The translations under genes and the position numbers were made by a program. A model generated the notes under the pieces. That model had not been told where the DNA came from, did no database searches, and saw only the letters and a program-made list of their open reading frames with translations. Shown here one piece after another: positions 45,135 through 54,198 of a stretch of 64,000 bases of DNA. Position 1 is the first letter of the stretch. Each line of letters starts with the position of its first letter. The DNA is from Mesorhizobium qingshengii (lineage in GTDB: Bacteria > Pseudomonadota > Alphaproteobacteria > Rhizobiales > Rhizobiaceae). The stretch is from NCBI RefSeq assembly GCF_900103325.1, contig NZ_FMXM01000004.1, positions 310,001 to 374,000 on the forward strand, written 5' to 3'.

Positions 45135-46580
45135 ATGGATATCGGACTTCTGATCGACGGCGATAAAAGGGATGCGTCCGGCTCGGCCTCCTACGAACGC
45201 TTGGACCCGTTCACCGGCAGGCTGGCGACACGCGCCGCCGCGGCCAGCATCGCCGACGCCAACGCCGCGGTCGACGCCGCGGCGGCGGCCTTTCCGGCAT
45301 GGTCAAAGACCGGGCCTGGCGAGCGCCGCGCCTTGCTGTCCAAGGCCGCAGACGTGATGGCCTCGAAGGTCGGCGAGTTCACCAGGCTGATGATGGAAGA
45401 AACCGGGGCTACCGGCCCCTGGGCCGGCTTCAACGTCATGCTGGCGGCCAACATGCTGCGCGAGGCGGCGGCGATGACGACGCAGATCTCGGGCGAGATC
45501 ATTCCCTCCGACAAGCCGGGAACGCTCGCCATGGCGATCCGCCAGCCGGCCGGCGTGTGCCTCGGCATCGCGCCATGGAACGCACCCGTCATTCTCGGCA
45601 CCCGCGCCGTGGCGATGCCGATCGCCTGCGGCAACACCGTCGTGCTCAAAGCATCCGAGATGTGTCCCGGCACGCACCGGCTGATCGGCCAGGTGCTGGT
45701 CGAGGCCGGCCTGCCCAAGGGCGTCATCAATGTCGTCACCAACGATCCGAAGGACGCCGCCGGCATCGTCGAGGCGCTGGTCGCGCATCCCTCGGTCAAG
45801 CGCGTCAACTTCACCGGCTCGACCAAGGTCGGCAGGATCATCGCCGAACTCGCCGGACGGCACCTGAAGCCGGCGCTGCTCGAACTCGGCGGCAAGGCGC
45901 CATTGCTGGTGCTGGATGATGCCGACATCGATGCGGCGGTGAATGCCGCGACCTTCGGCGCCTTCATGCATCAAGGCCAGATCTGCATGTCGACCGAGCG
46001 CCTGATCGTCGATGAAAAGATCGCCGACGAATTCGTTTCCAAGCTGGCTGCGCGCGCATCAAAACTGCCGGCAGGCGACCCGCGCGGCCATGTCGTGCTG
46101 GGCTCGCTGATCAGCAGCCAGGCCGCCGACAAGATGGAGGAACTCATCACTGATGCCGTCAGCAAGGGCGCGAAGCTCGTCGCGGGCGGCAAGCGCAGCG
46201 GCACCGTCGTCGAAGCGACATTGCTCGACCACGTGACGCCGGCGATGCGCGTCTACGCCGAAGAGTCCTTCGGACCGGTCAAGCCGGTGATCCGGGTGAA
46301 GGGCGAGGATGAAGCCGTTCGGGTCGCCAACGACACCGAATACGGCCTGTCGTCAGCCGTGTTCAGCCGCGACATCAAGCGCGCCATGGCGGTCGCCGCG
46401 CGCATCGAGGCCGGCATCTGCCACATCAACGGCCCGACCGTCGGCGACGAGGCACAGATGCCGTTCGGTGGCGTCAAGGGTTCGGGCTATGGCCGCTTCG
46501 GCGGCAAGGCGTCGATCGCCGAATTCACCGACCTGCGCTGGGTGACGATCGAGGATCCGGGCCAGCACTACCCGTTCTGA
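45135..46580 (+). CDS. Aldehyde dehydrogenase (vanillin/salicylaldehyde/hydroxybenzaldehyde type)
   Basis: A 481-residue NAD(P)-dependent aldehyde dehydrogenase. The cofactor motif FTGSTKVG is at 226-233, catalytic Glu250 in LLELGGKAP and nucleophilic Cys284 in HQGQICMSTERL. The HQGQICMSTER context is typical of aromatic aldehyde dehydrogenases (vanillin and salicylaldehyde types). ATG 45135 follows GGAG at 6 bases; ATG 45123 is an alternative start. It probably oxidises 4-hydroxybenzaldehyde or vanillin-like aldehydes to acids. 4-Hydroxybenzoate would then enter through PobA. Confidence 0.85.
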   Translation: MDIGLLIDGDKRDASGSASYERLDPFTGRLATRAAAASIADANAAVDAAAAAFPAWSKTGPGERRALLSKAADVMASKVGEFTRLMMEETGATGPWAGFNVMLAANMLREAAAMTTQISGEIIPSDKPGTLAMAIRQPAGVCLGIAPWNAPVILGTRAVAMPIACGNTVVLKASEMCPGTHRLIGQVLVEAGLPKGVINVVTNDPKDAAGIVEALVAHPSVKRVNFTGSTKVGRIIAELAGRHLKPALLELGGKAPLLVLDDADIDAAVNAATFGAFMHQGQICMSTERLIVDEKIADEFVSKLAARASKLPAGDPRGHVVLGSLISSQAADKMEELITDAVSKGAKLVAGGKRSGTVVEATLLDHVTPAMRVYAEESFGPVKPVIRVKGEDEAVRVANDTEYGLSSAVFSRDIKRAMAVAARIEAGICHINGPTVGDEAQMPFGGVKGSGYGRFGGKASIAEFTDLRWVTIEDPGQHYPF

Positions 46581-46613
46581 CCGGCCTGGCATGGGGCAGT
46601 TCGCCACGGGCGA

Positions 46614-47543
46614 TCAGATCGCCTGTGAAGGCGTGAAGCGAACGCCTGCGGATCGCATCTGCCCAGGCGCGAGCACAATGCCGCCGGTGTTGATGCCAGG
46701 GTCATCCGCGCGGTTGAACGCATCGGTGATGTTGCTGACCGGCTCGGCACAAAAGAACGGCTCGCCAGGCGGCGTGTAGAGGACGAGGAAATCGAGCGGC
46801 GCCTCGGCCTCGATGTCCAGCTGCCGTCCATGCTCAGGCCAACTGATCAGGGCGCGGCCCGTCCATCCGGTGAAGACCGTGTCGAAATCCACCTCTGAGA
46901 CGTCGAAGCCGGTGGTCGGATCGGCTCCCGCCGGCGGTGGCACGTGGCGGGTTGGCAAGACCTCCGCGTCGGTCTCCCACATGCCGGACACCCGCGCCTG
47001 GACATGCGTCCACGGCGTCGACGGGAAAAAGGGGTGGAGCCCGAAGCCGGCAGGCATCGGCGTGTCCGACAGGTTGCGCACCGAAATGGCAATCACCAGC
47101 CTGCCATCGATCAGCGAGATCACTTGCCGGGCCTCATAGCTCCACGGCCAGGAATCGGCGATGTGGTGATAGTGCAGGACGATGGTGCCGGCTTCGCACC
47201 GCATGACTGTCCATGGCCTGCGCCAGCCATGGCCATGCTCATGGTGCGGGTCCTCCGGCCGGCTGGGCAACTCGACGGTGCGGCCCGCGAATTCGAAGCG
47301 GCCACCCCTTATGCGATTGGAATAGGGGACGAGCGGGAAGCAGGCCATCGCGCCGGCATCGCGGCGGCCGATCGCCGCCTGATCGGCCGGGCGTAGCCAA
47401 TCGACGGCAGACCCGTTCTGCCACCAGCGATACGACGCCACGGCGCCGCCGGCAGCCGGAGCAACTTCGACAGTCGCGATGCCGTCGCTGATCGAGATCA
47501 GCTCTGGATGCTGCTCGGCAACGGCAGCGGAATTCTTTGTCAT
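46614..47543 (-). CDS. Aldose 1-epimerase (mutarotase) family protein
   Basis: A 309-residue galactose-mutarotase-like protein. Typical elements are PYSNRIRGGRF (about residues 75-85), the HGHGWRRPW active-site His region (about 102-112), GFGLHPFFP (second His, about 165-173) and a late Glu in PFFCAEPVSN. Two ATGs lie close together; 47543 has GGGGGA six bases upstream and is preferred over 47549. It interconverts alpha and beta anomers so that the sugar dehydrogenase can use them. It is divergent from the GntR gene, with only 51 bases between starts. Confidence 0.86.
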   Translation of the reverse strand: MTKNSAAVAEQHPELISISDGIATVEVAPAAGGAVASYRWWQNGSAVDWLRPADQAAIGRRDAGAMACFPLVPYSNRIRGGRFEFAGRTVELPSRPEDPHHEHGHGWRRPWTVMRCEAGTIVLHYHHIADSWPWSYEARQVISLIDGRLVIAISVRNLSDTPMPAGFGLHPFFPSTPWTHVQARVSGMWETDAEVLPTRHVPPPAGADPTTGFDVSEVDFDTVFTGWTGRALISWPEHGRQLDIEAEAPLDFLVLYTPPGEPFFCAEPVSNITDAFNRADDPGINTGGIVLAPGQMRSAGVRFTPSQAI

Positions 47544-47594
47544 CAGCATTCCCCCATCCTTGACTCCGATCGCAATGCCTTTAAGACATATCAT

Positions 47595-48395
47595 ATGAAT
47601 AGTATGAAGAATAAGAAATCTTTCAGTACGGCACGCACTTCGCGCGTCGCCGTCGCGGTTTCCAGCGGCTCCACCGCGCTGCACGCGACGGTGGTCGAGC
47701 AGATCGGTCTGCGCATCGTGCAAGGTGATTTCCTGCCCGGCGAAGCACTGCCCAATGCCGACGATTCCAGTGAGATGCTGGGGGTCAGCCGCACCGTGTT
47801 GCGCGAGGCGATCAAGGTGCTGGCGGGCAAGGGGCTGGTCGAGTCGCGGCCGAAGACCGGCACACGGGTGCGTCCTCGCTCCGACTGGAATTTCCTCGAC
47901 CCGGATGTCCTGTCGTGGCGCTACGCGACGGGTGTCAGCGCCGACGATGTCAGGGCGCTGTTCGAGCTGCGGCGGGCCATCGAGCCGATGTCGGCAGCAC
48001 TTGCCGCGCAGCGCGCCACACCGGCGCAGATTGCCGAGATCAATGCCGCGCTGGCTGAAATGGAAGCGGTCGGCGACGACGGCGACCGCTTCGCCAAGCC
48101 CGACCTGCTGTTCCACCAGACCATCCTGCGCATGACCGGCAACGAGCTGATCGGCTCGCTGGCGGCGCTGGTCGAAACCGCATTGGTGATGAGCTTTCGC
48201 CTCTCCAACGACAATCCGGAAGGGCAGCGCCACTCCTTGCCGCTGCATCGGGAAGTGGCCGAAAAGATCGCATCCGGCGACGCAGCCGGCGCGCAAAAGG
48301 CACTGCTCGTGCTCATCGACAATGCCGAGGAAGACGTGCGCCGCAGCGTCGAGAACCGAAACAAGCGTCGCCAGGATCGGGAACAGACATCGTGA
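47595..48395 (+). CDS. GntR family regulator with FCD domain
   Basis: A 266-residue FadR-subfamily regulator. The winged helix (about residues 28-95) contains ALPNADDSSEMLGVSRTVLR, and the FCD domain (about 115-245) has the metal-site DLLFHQTILRMTGN and a late PLHREVAEKIASGD. Start choice is uncertain: ATG 47595 and ATG 47604 both lie in AT-rich DNA containing CATATG and CATA/TATG repeats that could form part of the operator. Its stop overlaps the GTG of the dehydratase gene, so the regulator is cotranscribed with the pathway it probably controls. Confidence 0.88.
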   Translation: MNSMKNKKSFSTARTSRVAVAVSSGSTALHATVVEQIGLRIVQGDFLPGEALPNADDSSEMLGVSRTVLREAIKVLAGKGLVESRPKTGTRVRPRSDWNFLDPDVLSWRYATGVSADDVRALFELRRAIEPMSAALAAQRATPAQIAEINAALAEMEAVGDDGDRFAKPDLLFHQTILRMTGNELIGSLAALVETALVMSFRLSNDNPEGQRHSLPLHREVAEKIASGDAAGAQKALLVLIDNAEEDVRRSVENRNKRRQDREQTS

Positions 48396-50119
48396 CGGAC
48401 AAGAAACGCAAGCTGCGTTCCCAGGCGTGGTTCGGCGGTGAAGGCAAGAATGCCTTCATGCACCGCAGCTGGATGAAGAACCAGGGCATCCCCGCCGACG
48501 CCTTCGATGGCCGCCCGGTGATCGGTATCTGCAACACCTGGTCGGAACTGACCCCGTGCAATGCGCATCTGCGCGCGCTGGCCGATCACGTCAAGCGTGG
48601 CGTCTATGAAGCCGGCGGCCTGCCGCTGGAGTTTCCGGTGATGTCGCTGGGCGAGAGCAATATGCGCCCCACCGCCATGCTGTTTCGCAACCTGGTCAGC
48701 ATGGATGTCGAGGAGTCCATCCGCGGCAATCCTATCGACGGTGTCATCCTGCTGGTCGGCTGCGACAAGACCACGCCGGCACTGCTGATGGGTGCTGCGT
48801 CGTGCAATCTGCCGACCATCGCCGTGTCGGGTGGGCCGATGCTCAACGGCAAGTTCCGTGGCAAGGATATCGGTTCGGGCACGCATGTCTGGAAATTCGC
48901 CGAGGAGGTGAAGGCCGGCCGCATGCCGATCGCCGATTTCCTTGCGGCCGAGCAGGGCCAGAGCCGATCGGCGGGCAGCTGCATGACAATGGGCACAGCC
49001 TCGACCATGGCCAGCATGGTGGAGGCGCTCGGCATCGGCATGCCGGACAATGCCGCGATCCCGGCGGTGGATTCGCGCCGTAGCGTGCTTGCCCAGATGG
49101 CCGGACGCCAGATCGTCGAGCTGGTCCACAGGGACGTGACGATAGCGCGGATCCTCACCAGGCAAGCGTTCGAGAATGCCATTCGTGTCAACGGCGCGAT
49201 CGGCGGCTCGACCAATGCGGTGCTGCATCTCATCGCCATCGCCAACCGGCTCGGTGTCGATCTCAGCCTCGAGGACTGGGACCGCCTTGGCCGCGACGTT
49301 CCAACCATTGTCGACCTGATGCCGTCGGGCCGGTTCCTGATGGAAGATTTCTACTATGCCGGGGGGCTAGCTGCGGTCATGGCGTCGCTTGATGAAGTGG
49401 GGCTTCTTCATCGCGACGTCATGACCGTCAGCGACAAGACAATCGGTGAATTGATCGACGGCGCGCCCAACTACAACAGCGAGGTCATCCGGCCGCTGAG
49501 CCATCCGCTGACCAAGGAAGGCGGCATCTCGATCCTGCGCGGCAACCTGGCGCCCGACGGGGCGGTCATCAAACCGTCGGCTGCGACGCCCGAGCTGATG
49601 CAGCATCGTGGCAAGGCGGTGGTGTTCGAGAACATCGAGCACTACTACGCCCGCATCGACGATCCGGAACTGGATATCGACGCCTCCTCGGTGATGGTGC
49701 TCAAGAACTGCGGACCGCGCGGTTACCCAGGGATGGCCGAGGTCGGCAACATGCCGCTGCCGGCGAAGCTGCTCAAGCAAGGCGTCTCGGACATGGTGCG
49801 CATCTCGGACGCGCGCATGAGCGGCACCGCCTACGGCACCGTCGTGCTGCACGTGGCGCCGGAGGCCGCAGCCGGTGGCGCGCTGGCCCTGGTGCGCGAC
49901 GGCGATCTCATCGAGCTCGATGTCGCCGGCCGCCGCCTGGAGCTTTTGGTGTCGGACGAGGAGCTGGCGATCCGCCGGCGCGACTGGCAGCCGCCGACGC
50001 CCCCCGAAGGCGGGTACCAGAGCCTCTATGTCGAGCGCGTGCTGCAGGCCGACAAGGGCTGCGATTTCGACTTTCTCGTCGGCCGGCGCGATGCCGGCAT
50101 CCCCCGGCATTCCCACTAG
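48392..50119 (+). CDS. IlvD/Edd family aldonate dehydratase (L-arabinonate dehydratase-like)
   Basis: A 575-residue dehydratase starting at GTG 48392. The [2Fe-2S] cysteines are visible at residues 56 (SELTPCN), 124 (VGCDKTTP) and 197 (SAGSCMTMGT). They sit three positions earlier than the ligands reported for the Rhizobium leguminosarum L-arabinonate dehydratase (59, 127, 200). It removes water from a sugar acid to give a 2-keto-3-deoxy acid. Pentonates such as L-arabinonate or D-xylonate, or hexonates such as D-galactonate or D-fuconate, are possible. The following SDR and AraD1-like genes favour L-arabinose or a close analog. Confidence 0.87.
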   Translation: MTDKKRKLRSQAWFGGEGKNAFMHRSWMKNQGIPADAFDGRPVIGICNTWSELTPCNAHLRALADHVKRGVYEAGGLPLEFPVMSLGESNMRPTAMLFRNLVSMDVEESIRGNPIDGVILLVGCDKTTPALLMGAASCNLPTIAVSGGPMLNGKFRGKDIGSGTHVWKFAEEVKAGRMPIADFLAAEQGQSRSAGSCMTMGTASTMASMVEALGIGMPDNAAIPAVDSRRSVLAQMAGRQIVELVHRDVTIARILTRQAFENAIRVNGAIGGSTNAVLHLIAIANRLGVDLSLEDWDRLGRDVPTIVDLMPSGRFLMEDFYYAGGLAAVMASLDEVGLLHRDVMTVSDKTIGELIDGAPNYNSEVIRPLSHPLTKEGGISILRGNLAPDGAVIKPSAATPELMQHRGKAVVFENIEHYYARIDDPELDIDASSVMVLKNCGPRGYPGMAEVGNMPLPAKLLKQGVSDMVRISDARMSGTAYGTVVLHVAPEAAAGGALALVRDGDLIELDVAGRRLELLVSDEELAIRRRDWQPPTPPEGGYQSLYVERVLQADKGCDFDFLVGRRDAGIPRHSH

Positions 50120-50130
50120 AGAGGCGCGTG

Positions 50131-50910
50131 ATGACGAATGAAATCGGCAGCTACGCGACCTACCCAAGCCTCAAGGGCCGCAGCGTCTTCATAACCGGCG
50201 GCGGCAGCGGCATCGGCGAAAGCCTGGTGCGGCATTTCTGCGCGCAAGGCAGCCGCGTCGCCTTCGTCGACCTGGCGGAGGAGCCTTCACGGCGCCTGGT
50301 CGATGCGATCGCGGCCGAGGGGCATGCCGCACCGCTGTTCATTCCCTGCGACCTGCGCAATGTCGAAGAGTTGCAGGCAGCCACGGCGCAAGCAATGCGG
50401 CACAACGGTCCGATCCAGGCCCTGTGCAACAATGCCGGCAATGACGACCGCCATCAGACCAAGGACGTGACGGTCGCCTACTGGGACGACCGCATGGCGG
50501 TCAATCTGCGCCACCAGTTCTTCGCGGCGCAGGCGGTGCGACCGCAGATGAGCACGCTGGGCGGCGGCTCGATCATCAATTTCGGCTCCATCACCTGGAT
50601 GGTCGGCGATCCCGATTGCCCAGCCTACGTCACCGCGAAAGCCGCCGTTTACGGCATGACGCGGGCGCTGGCGCGCGAGCTCGGCCCCGAGCGCATTCGC
50701 GTCAACTGCATGGTGCCGGGCTGGGTGATGACCGAGCGCCAGATGCGGCTGTGGCTAAACCCTGCCGGTGAGCGCCAGATCGAGGAGAGGCAATGCCTGC
50801 CCGACCGGCTGCAGCCCTCCGATATCGCGCGCATGGCGCTGTTCCTCGCCGCCGACGACAGCCGCATGTGCACAAGCCAGCAGTTCATCGTCGATGCGGG
50901 CTGGGTGTGA
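50131..50910 (+). CDS. Short-chain dehydrogenase (probable sugar 1-dehydrogenase)
   Basis: A 259-residue classical SDR: TGGGSGIGE (residues 22-30), NNAG (100-103), active-site Ser in NFGSITW (about 150-156) and Tyr166/Lys170 in AYVTAKAAV. ATG 50131 has GAGG six bases upstream; a GTG one codon earlier is less likely. Its place between the dehydratase and the AraD1-like gene suggests that it oxidises the aldose at C1 to a lactone, the first step of the oxidative pathway. No separate lactonase is seen in this operon. Confidence 0.85.
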   Translation: MTNEIGSYATYPSLKGRSVFITGGGSGIGESLVRHFCAQGSRVAFVDLAEEPSRRLVDAIAAEGHAAPLFIPCDLRNVEELQAATAQAMRHNGPIQALCNNAGNDDRHQTKDVTVAYWDDRMAVNLRHQFFAAQAVRPQMSTLGGGSIINFGSITWMVGDPDCPAYVTAKAAVYGMTRALARELGPERIRVNCMVPGWVMTERQMRLWLNPAGERQIEERQCLPDRLQPSDIARMALFLAADDSRMCTSQQFIVDAGWV

Positions 50911-50941
50911 CCCGCACGGTCTCAAGGAAAAAGGGTATTTC

Positions 50942-51940
50942 ATGCGTCTTGTTCAGTACAGAATGCCAGATGGCAGCAGGCGGGTCGGCCGTGTCTCCGA
51001 TGACGGCAACCACCTGCGCCCGCTCGAAGAGACCAGCAGCGTGCTGGAACTGGCAGAGGCTGCAATCGCCGGGGGTGCGTCCATCGCCTCGCTGGTCGAG
51101 AAACGGACGGGCGCTGCAGCGATCGACTATGACGAGCTGTTGCGCGATGGCCGCGTGTTGGCCCCGGTCGACCATCCCGAACCGGCGCGCTTCCTGGTCA
51201 CCGGCACCGGCCTGACCCATACCGGAAGTGCCGCGGCACGCGACAAGATGCATGTGCTGACCCATGGCGAGGACGCCGAGGAGTCGGATTCGCTGAAGAT
51301 CTTCCGCATGGGCCTGGAGGGCGGCAAGCCCGCCGCCGGGCAGATCGGAATCCAACCCGAATGGTTCTTCAAGGGCGTCGGCACCTGTGTCGTTCCGCCC
51401 GGCGCGCCCCTGCCGATGCCGGCCTTCGCGCGCGCCGGCGCCGAAGAGGCCGAGATCGTCGGCCTCTATCTCAACGGGCCGGACGGCCGCCCATACCGCA
51501 TCGGCTATGCGCTCGGCAACGAATATTCCGACCATGTGACGGAGGCCGAGAACTACCTCTATCTCGCCCATTCCAAGCTCCGTTCCTGCTCGATCGGCCC
51601 GGAGCTGCTGATCGGCGACCTCCCCGACGAAGTGCGCGGCCATTCCCGCATCCTGCGCGACGGCGCCGTCATCTGGGAGCAGGAGTTCCTGTCGGGCGAG
51701 GCGCACATGTCGCACTCGATCGCCAATCTCGAACACTTCCATTTCCGCTACCCGATGCACCGCAGGGCGGGCGACCTGCATGCCTATTTCTTCGGTGCGG
51801 CGGTGATGAGCTACGCCTCCGGCATCAAGACGGCCTCCGGCGACGAGTATGAAATCCAGGCACAGACATTCGGCAAGCCACTGCGCAACCGGATGGTTTC
51901 GGTGCCGGACGAGGGACTGGTCGCTGTCACGCAGCTGTGA
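50942..51940 (+). CDS. AraD1/GguC family protein (2-dehydro-3-deoxy-pentonate dehydratase-like)
   Basis: A 332-residue FAH-fold protein starting MRLVQYRMPDGSRRVGRVSD. Conserved regions are FLVTGTGLTHTGSAAARDKM, QPEWFFKGVGTCVVPPG, the metal-binding Glu region AGAEEAEIVGLYLNG and GNEYSDHVTEAENYLYLAHSKLR-type sequence. AraD1-type enzymes convert L-2-keto-3-deoxyarabonate to alpha-ketoglutarate semialdehyde. The expected next enzyme, ketoglutarate semialdehyde dehydrogenase, is not in this operon. It starts 31 bases after the SDR stop, with AAGGAAAAAGGG upstream. Confidence 0.85.
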   Translation: MRLVQYRMPDGSRRVGRVSDDGNHLRPLEETSSVLELAEAAIAGGASIASLVEKRTGAAAIDYDELLRDGRVLAPVDHPEPARFLVTGTGLTHTGSAAARDKMHVLTHGEDAEESDSLKIFRMGLEGGKPAAGQIGIQPEWFFKGVGTCVVPPGAPLPMPAFARAGAEEAEIVGLYLNGPDGRPYRIGYALGNEYSDHVTEAENYLYLAHSKLRSCSIGPELLIGDLPDEVRGHSRILRDGAVIWEQEFLSGEAHMSHSIANLEHFHFRYPMHRRAGDLHAYFFGAAVMSYASGIKTASGDEYEIQAQTFGKPLRNRMVSVPDEGLVAVTQL

Positions 51941-51992
51941 CGGCGAGGGTCCGGAAATAGCGGTCCACCAGAACGACAATGGGAGATTGAAA

Positions 51993-53018
51993 ATGGGACT
52001 GAAAAGACTGTTTCTAAGAATGGCGACAATCGGCCTCGGTATCGGCCTGATGACATCGGCGGCCCTGGCCGCGAACCTCAGGGTTCTGGCCTGGGACGGC
52101 TATGCCGACCCGGACTGGGTGAAGGATTTCACGGCGGCAACCGGCATCGGCGTCGATGTCGTCTTCATCGGCAGCGACGACGAGATCTGGGCCAAGATCA
52201 AGGGCAGCGAAGGGCAGGACTTCGACGTCTTCGCCGTCAACACCGCCCAGTTGCAGCGCTACATCAAGGCCGATCTGGTGTCGCCGATCGACATCACCAA
52301 GCTGGCCAACCAGAAGGAAGTGCTGCCGCGCTTCCGCGATCTGTCTCAGGTCAGCGGCGACACCAAGGACGGCAAGGTCTACGGCATTCCGTTCTGCTTC
52401 GACTCCATCGGCCTGATCTACGACACCGACAAGGTCAAGCCGGCGCCGACGTCGATGTCGGTCCTGTGGGATCCGGCCTACAAGGGCAAGGTGCTGGCCT
52501 ATGACAATGGCGAGCACAATTTCTCGTTCACCGCGCTGACGCTCGGCTACAAGGATCCGTTCAATCTCAACGAAGAGCAGATGGCGGCGGTCAAGGCCAA
52601 GCTGGTCGAACTCAAGCGCAACGTGCTGAGCTTCTACACCACCGCCGACGAGGCGCAGCAGATCTACCAGAACAATGACGTTGCCCTGATCTGGGCCAAT
52701 TACGGCCAGCAGCAGGTCAAGGCGCTGCAGAAGATCGGCGCCCATGTCGCCTACGTCAATCCGAGCGAGGGCGCGCTTGCCTGGCTCGACAACTGGGTTA
52801 TTTCCAAGGGCGTTCGCGACAATGCGGCCGCCGAGAAGTGGATCGACTTCATGCTGAGCAAAAAGGTCAGCGGCGAGCTTTCCGAGCGTACCGGCTTCGG
52901 CAACACGGTGACCGAGACCGGCAGCGCCGGCGGCAACGACAAGCTGGTCTGGCTCAACAATGTCGAAGACCCGCTCAAGCGTTCGGACATGTGGAACGAG
53001 GTCAAGGCCACGCCCTGA
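51993..53018 (+). CDS. ABC transporter substrate-binding protein (PotD/spermidine-putrescine type)
   Basis: A 341-residue PotD-like binding protein. The signal peptide runs MGLKRLFLRM plus a hydrophobic core with cleavage after ALA near residue 26; the mature protein starts ANLRVLAWDGYADPDWVKDF. Regions VFAVNTAQLQRYIKADLVSP and YGIPFCFDSIGLIYDTDKV are typical of the family. ATG 51993 follows GGGAGATTGAAA. Although the family is named for polyamines, many members bind other ligands. Linkage to an oxidative sugar pathway suggests a sugar, sugar acid or amino sugar. Confidence 0.87.
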   Translation: MGLKRLFLRMATIGLGIGLMTSAALAANLRVLAWDGYADPDWVKDFTAATGIGVDVVFIGSDDEIWAKIKGSEGQDFDVFAVNTAQLQRYIKADLVSPIDITKLANQKEVLPRFRDLSQVSGDTKDGKVYGIPFCFDSIGLIYDTDKVKPAPTSMSVLWDPAYKGKVLAYDNGEHNFSFTALTLGYKDPFNLNEEQMAAVKAKLVELKRNVLSFYTTADEAQQIYQNNDVALIWANYGQQQVKALQKIGAHVAYVNPSEGALAWLDNWVISKGVRDNAAAEKWIDFMLSKKVSGELSERTGFGNTVTETGSAGGNDKLVWLNNVEDPLKRSDMWNEVKATP

Positions 53019-53047
53019 TCTTTCCGCACCCTGACTTCGAAGGACCC

Positions 53048-53072
53048 GGCGGTCCGGACATTCCGGACCGCC
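53048..53072 (+). terminator. Stem-loop between binding protein and ATPase genes
   Basis: A perfect 10-bp inverted repeat, GGCGGTCCGG, loop ACATT, CCGGACCGCC, lies in the 76-base gap after the binding-protein gene. There is no U-run. It probably stabilises the upstream message or partly attenuates transcription, so that binding protein exceeds membrane components. Confidence 0.6.
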
Positions 53073-53094
53073 GCAGCGTATGCGAGAATATCTT

Positions 53095-54198
53095 ATGAAC
53101 CAGAACACCGACCTGCTGACGCTGCGGTCCGTCTCGAAATCCTACGGCACGGTTCCCGTGCTGCACGACATCGACCTGTCGATCCGCGACGGTGAGTTCC
53201 TGACCGTTCTCGGGCCCTCCGGCTCCGGCAAGACCACGGTGCTGCGGCTGATCGGCGGGCTGGAGCCGCTGACCTCGGGCGAGATCCGACTGGACGGCCA
53301 GGACATCGGCCACATGCCGATCAATAGGCGGCCGTTCAACACCGTGTTTCAGGACTATGCGCTGTTCCCGCACCTCACCGTTTCCGGCAATGTCGGCTAT
53401 GGGCTTTCGGTCCGCCACGTGCCGCGCAAGGAGATCGTGCGCCGCGTCGCGGAGGCGCTGGAACTGGTCCAGCTTGGGCGTTTTGCCGATCGCTTTCCAG
53501 CACAGCTCTCCGGCGGCCAACGCCAGCGCGTCGCGCTGGCCCGTGCGCTGATCTGCCAGCCGCGCCTGATCCTGCTCGACGAGCCGCTGGCGGCGCTCGA
53601 CCTCGAGTTGCGCCGGCAGATGCAGGAGTTCCTGAAATCCATCCAGCGCGAAATCAAGACCACCTTCCTGTTCGTCACCCATGACCAGGAAGAAGCCATC
53701 GGCATGGCCGATCGGATCTGCGTGATGGAAGCCGGCCATATCCGCCAGCTCGGCACGCCGCACGATCTCTACTACAAGCCGAATTGCGAATTCGTCGCGC
53801 GCTTCTTCGGCGAGAACAATCTGGTGGCCGGACAACTCGGGATGGTCCAGGGCGAGCTGCGATCGATCGAGACGGCGCTCGGGCGCCTCATCTGCTCGAT
53901 CAGTGGCCAGCCGCATTTGAAAGCCGCACCGGATGGCGCCAGCGCCTACGCGGCGTTCCGCCCCGAGGCCCTGCACCTGGCCGATACACAGGACACCGAC
54001 AACCGCTTTTCCGGTACGATCGCCGATCTGGCTTTTGCCGGCTCATCGACCGTCGCCACCATCGCGGCTGGCGTCGATAGCGCCGCGCAACGCCTGCGGC
54101 TGCGCGTGCCAAGCCGGGTCGACGGCAGCGCGCTGAAATCCGGCGAGACGGTATCGCTTTCGTTTGCGCCGCATGAAGGCCATCTGGTGCTGGCATGA
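53095..54198 (+). CDS. ABC transporter ATP-binding protein (PotA type)
   Basis: A 367-residue ATPase: Walker A GPSGSGKTT (residues 40-48), Q-loop VFQDYALFPH, signature LSGGQRQRVALARAL (138-152), Walker B LILLDEPLAALD and a TOBE domain from about 265 (AYAAFRPEALHLAD). ATG 53095 is preferred; ATG 53080 five codons upstream also lacks a strong ribosome-binding site. It overlaps the permease gene by 4 bases. Confidence 0.9.
   Translation: MNQNTDLLTLRSVSKSYGTVPVLHDIDLSIRDGEFLTVLGPSGSGKTTVLRLIGGLEPLTSGEIRLDGQDIGHMPINRRPFNTVFQDYALFPHLTVSGNVGYGLSVRHVPRKEIVRRVAEALELVQLGRFADRFPAQLSGGQRQRVALARALICQPRLILLDEPLAALDLELRRQMQEFLKSIQREIKTTFLFVTHDQEEAIGMADRICVMEAGHIRQLGTPHDLYYKPNCEFVARFFGENNLVAGQLGMVQGELRSIETALGRLICSISGQPHLKAAPDGASAYAAFRPEALHLADTQDTDNRFSGTIADLAFAGSSTVATIAAGVDSAAQRLRLRVPSRVDGSALKSGETVSLSFAPHEGHLVLA

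Noticed and set aside
46614..48296. 560-residue minus-strand protein ending in the mutarotase
   Set aside because: The N-terminal part is antisense to the GntR gene; the mutarotase family begins at the ATG near 47543.
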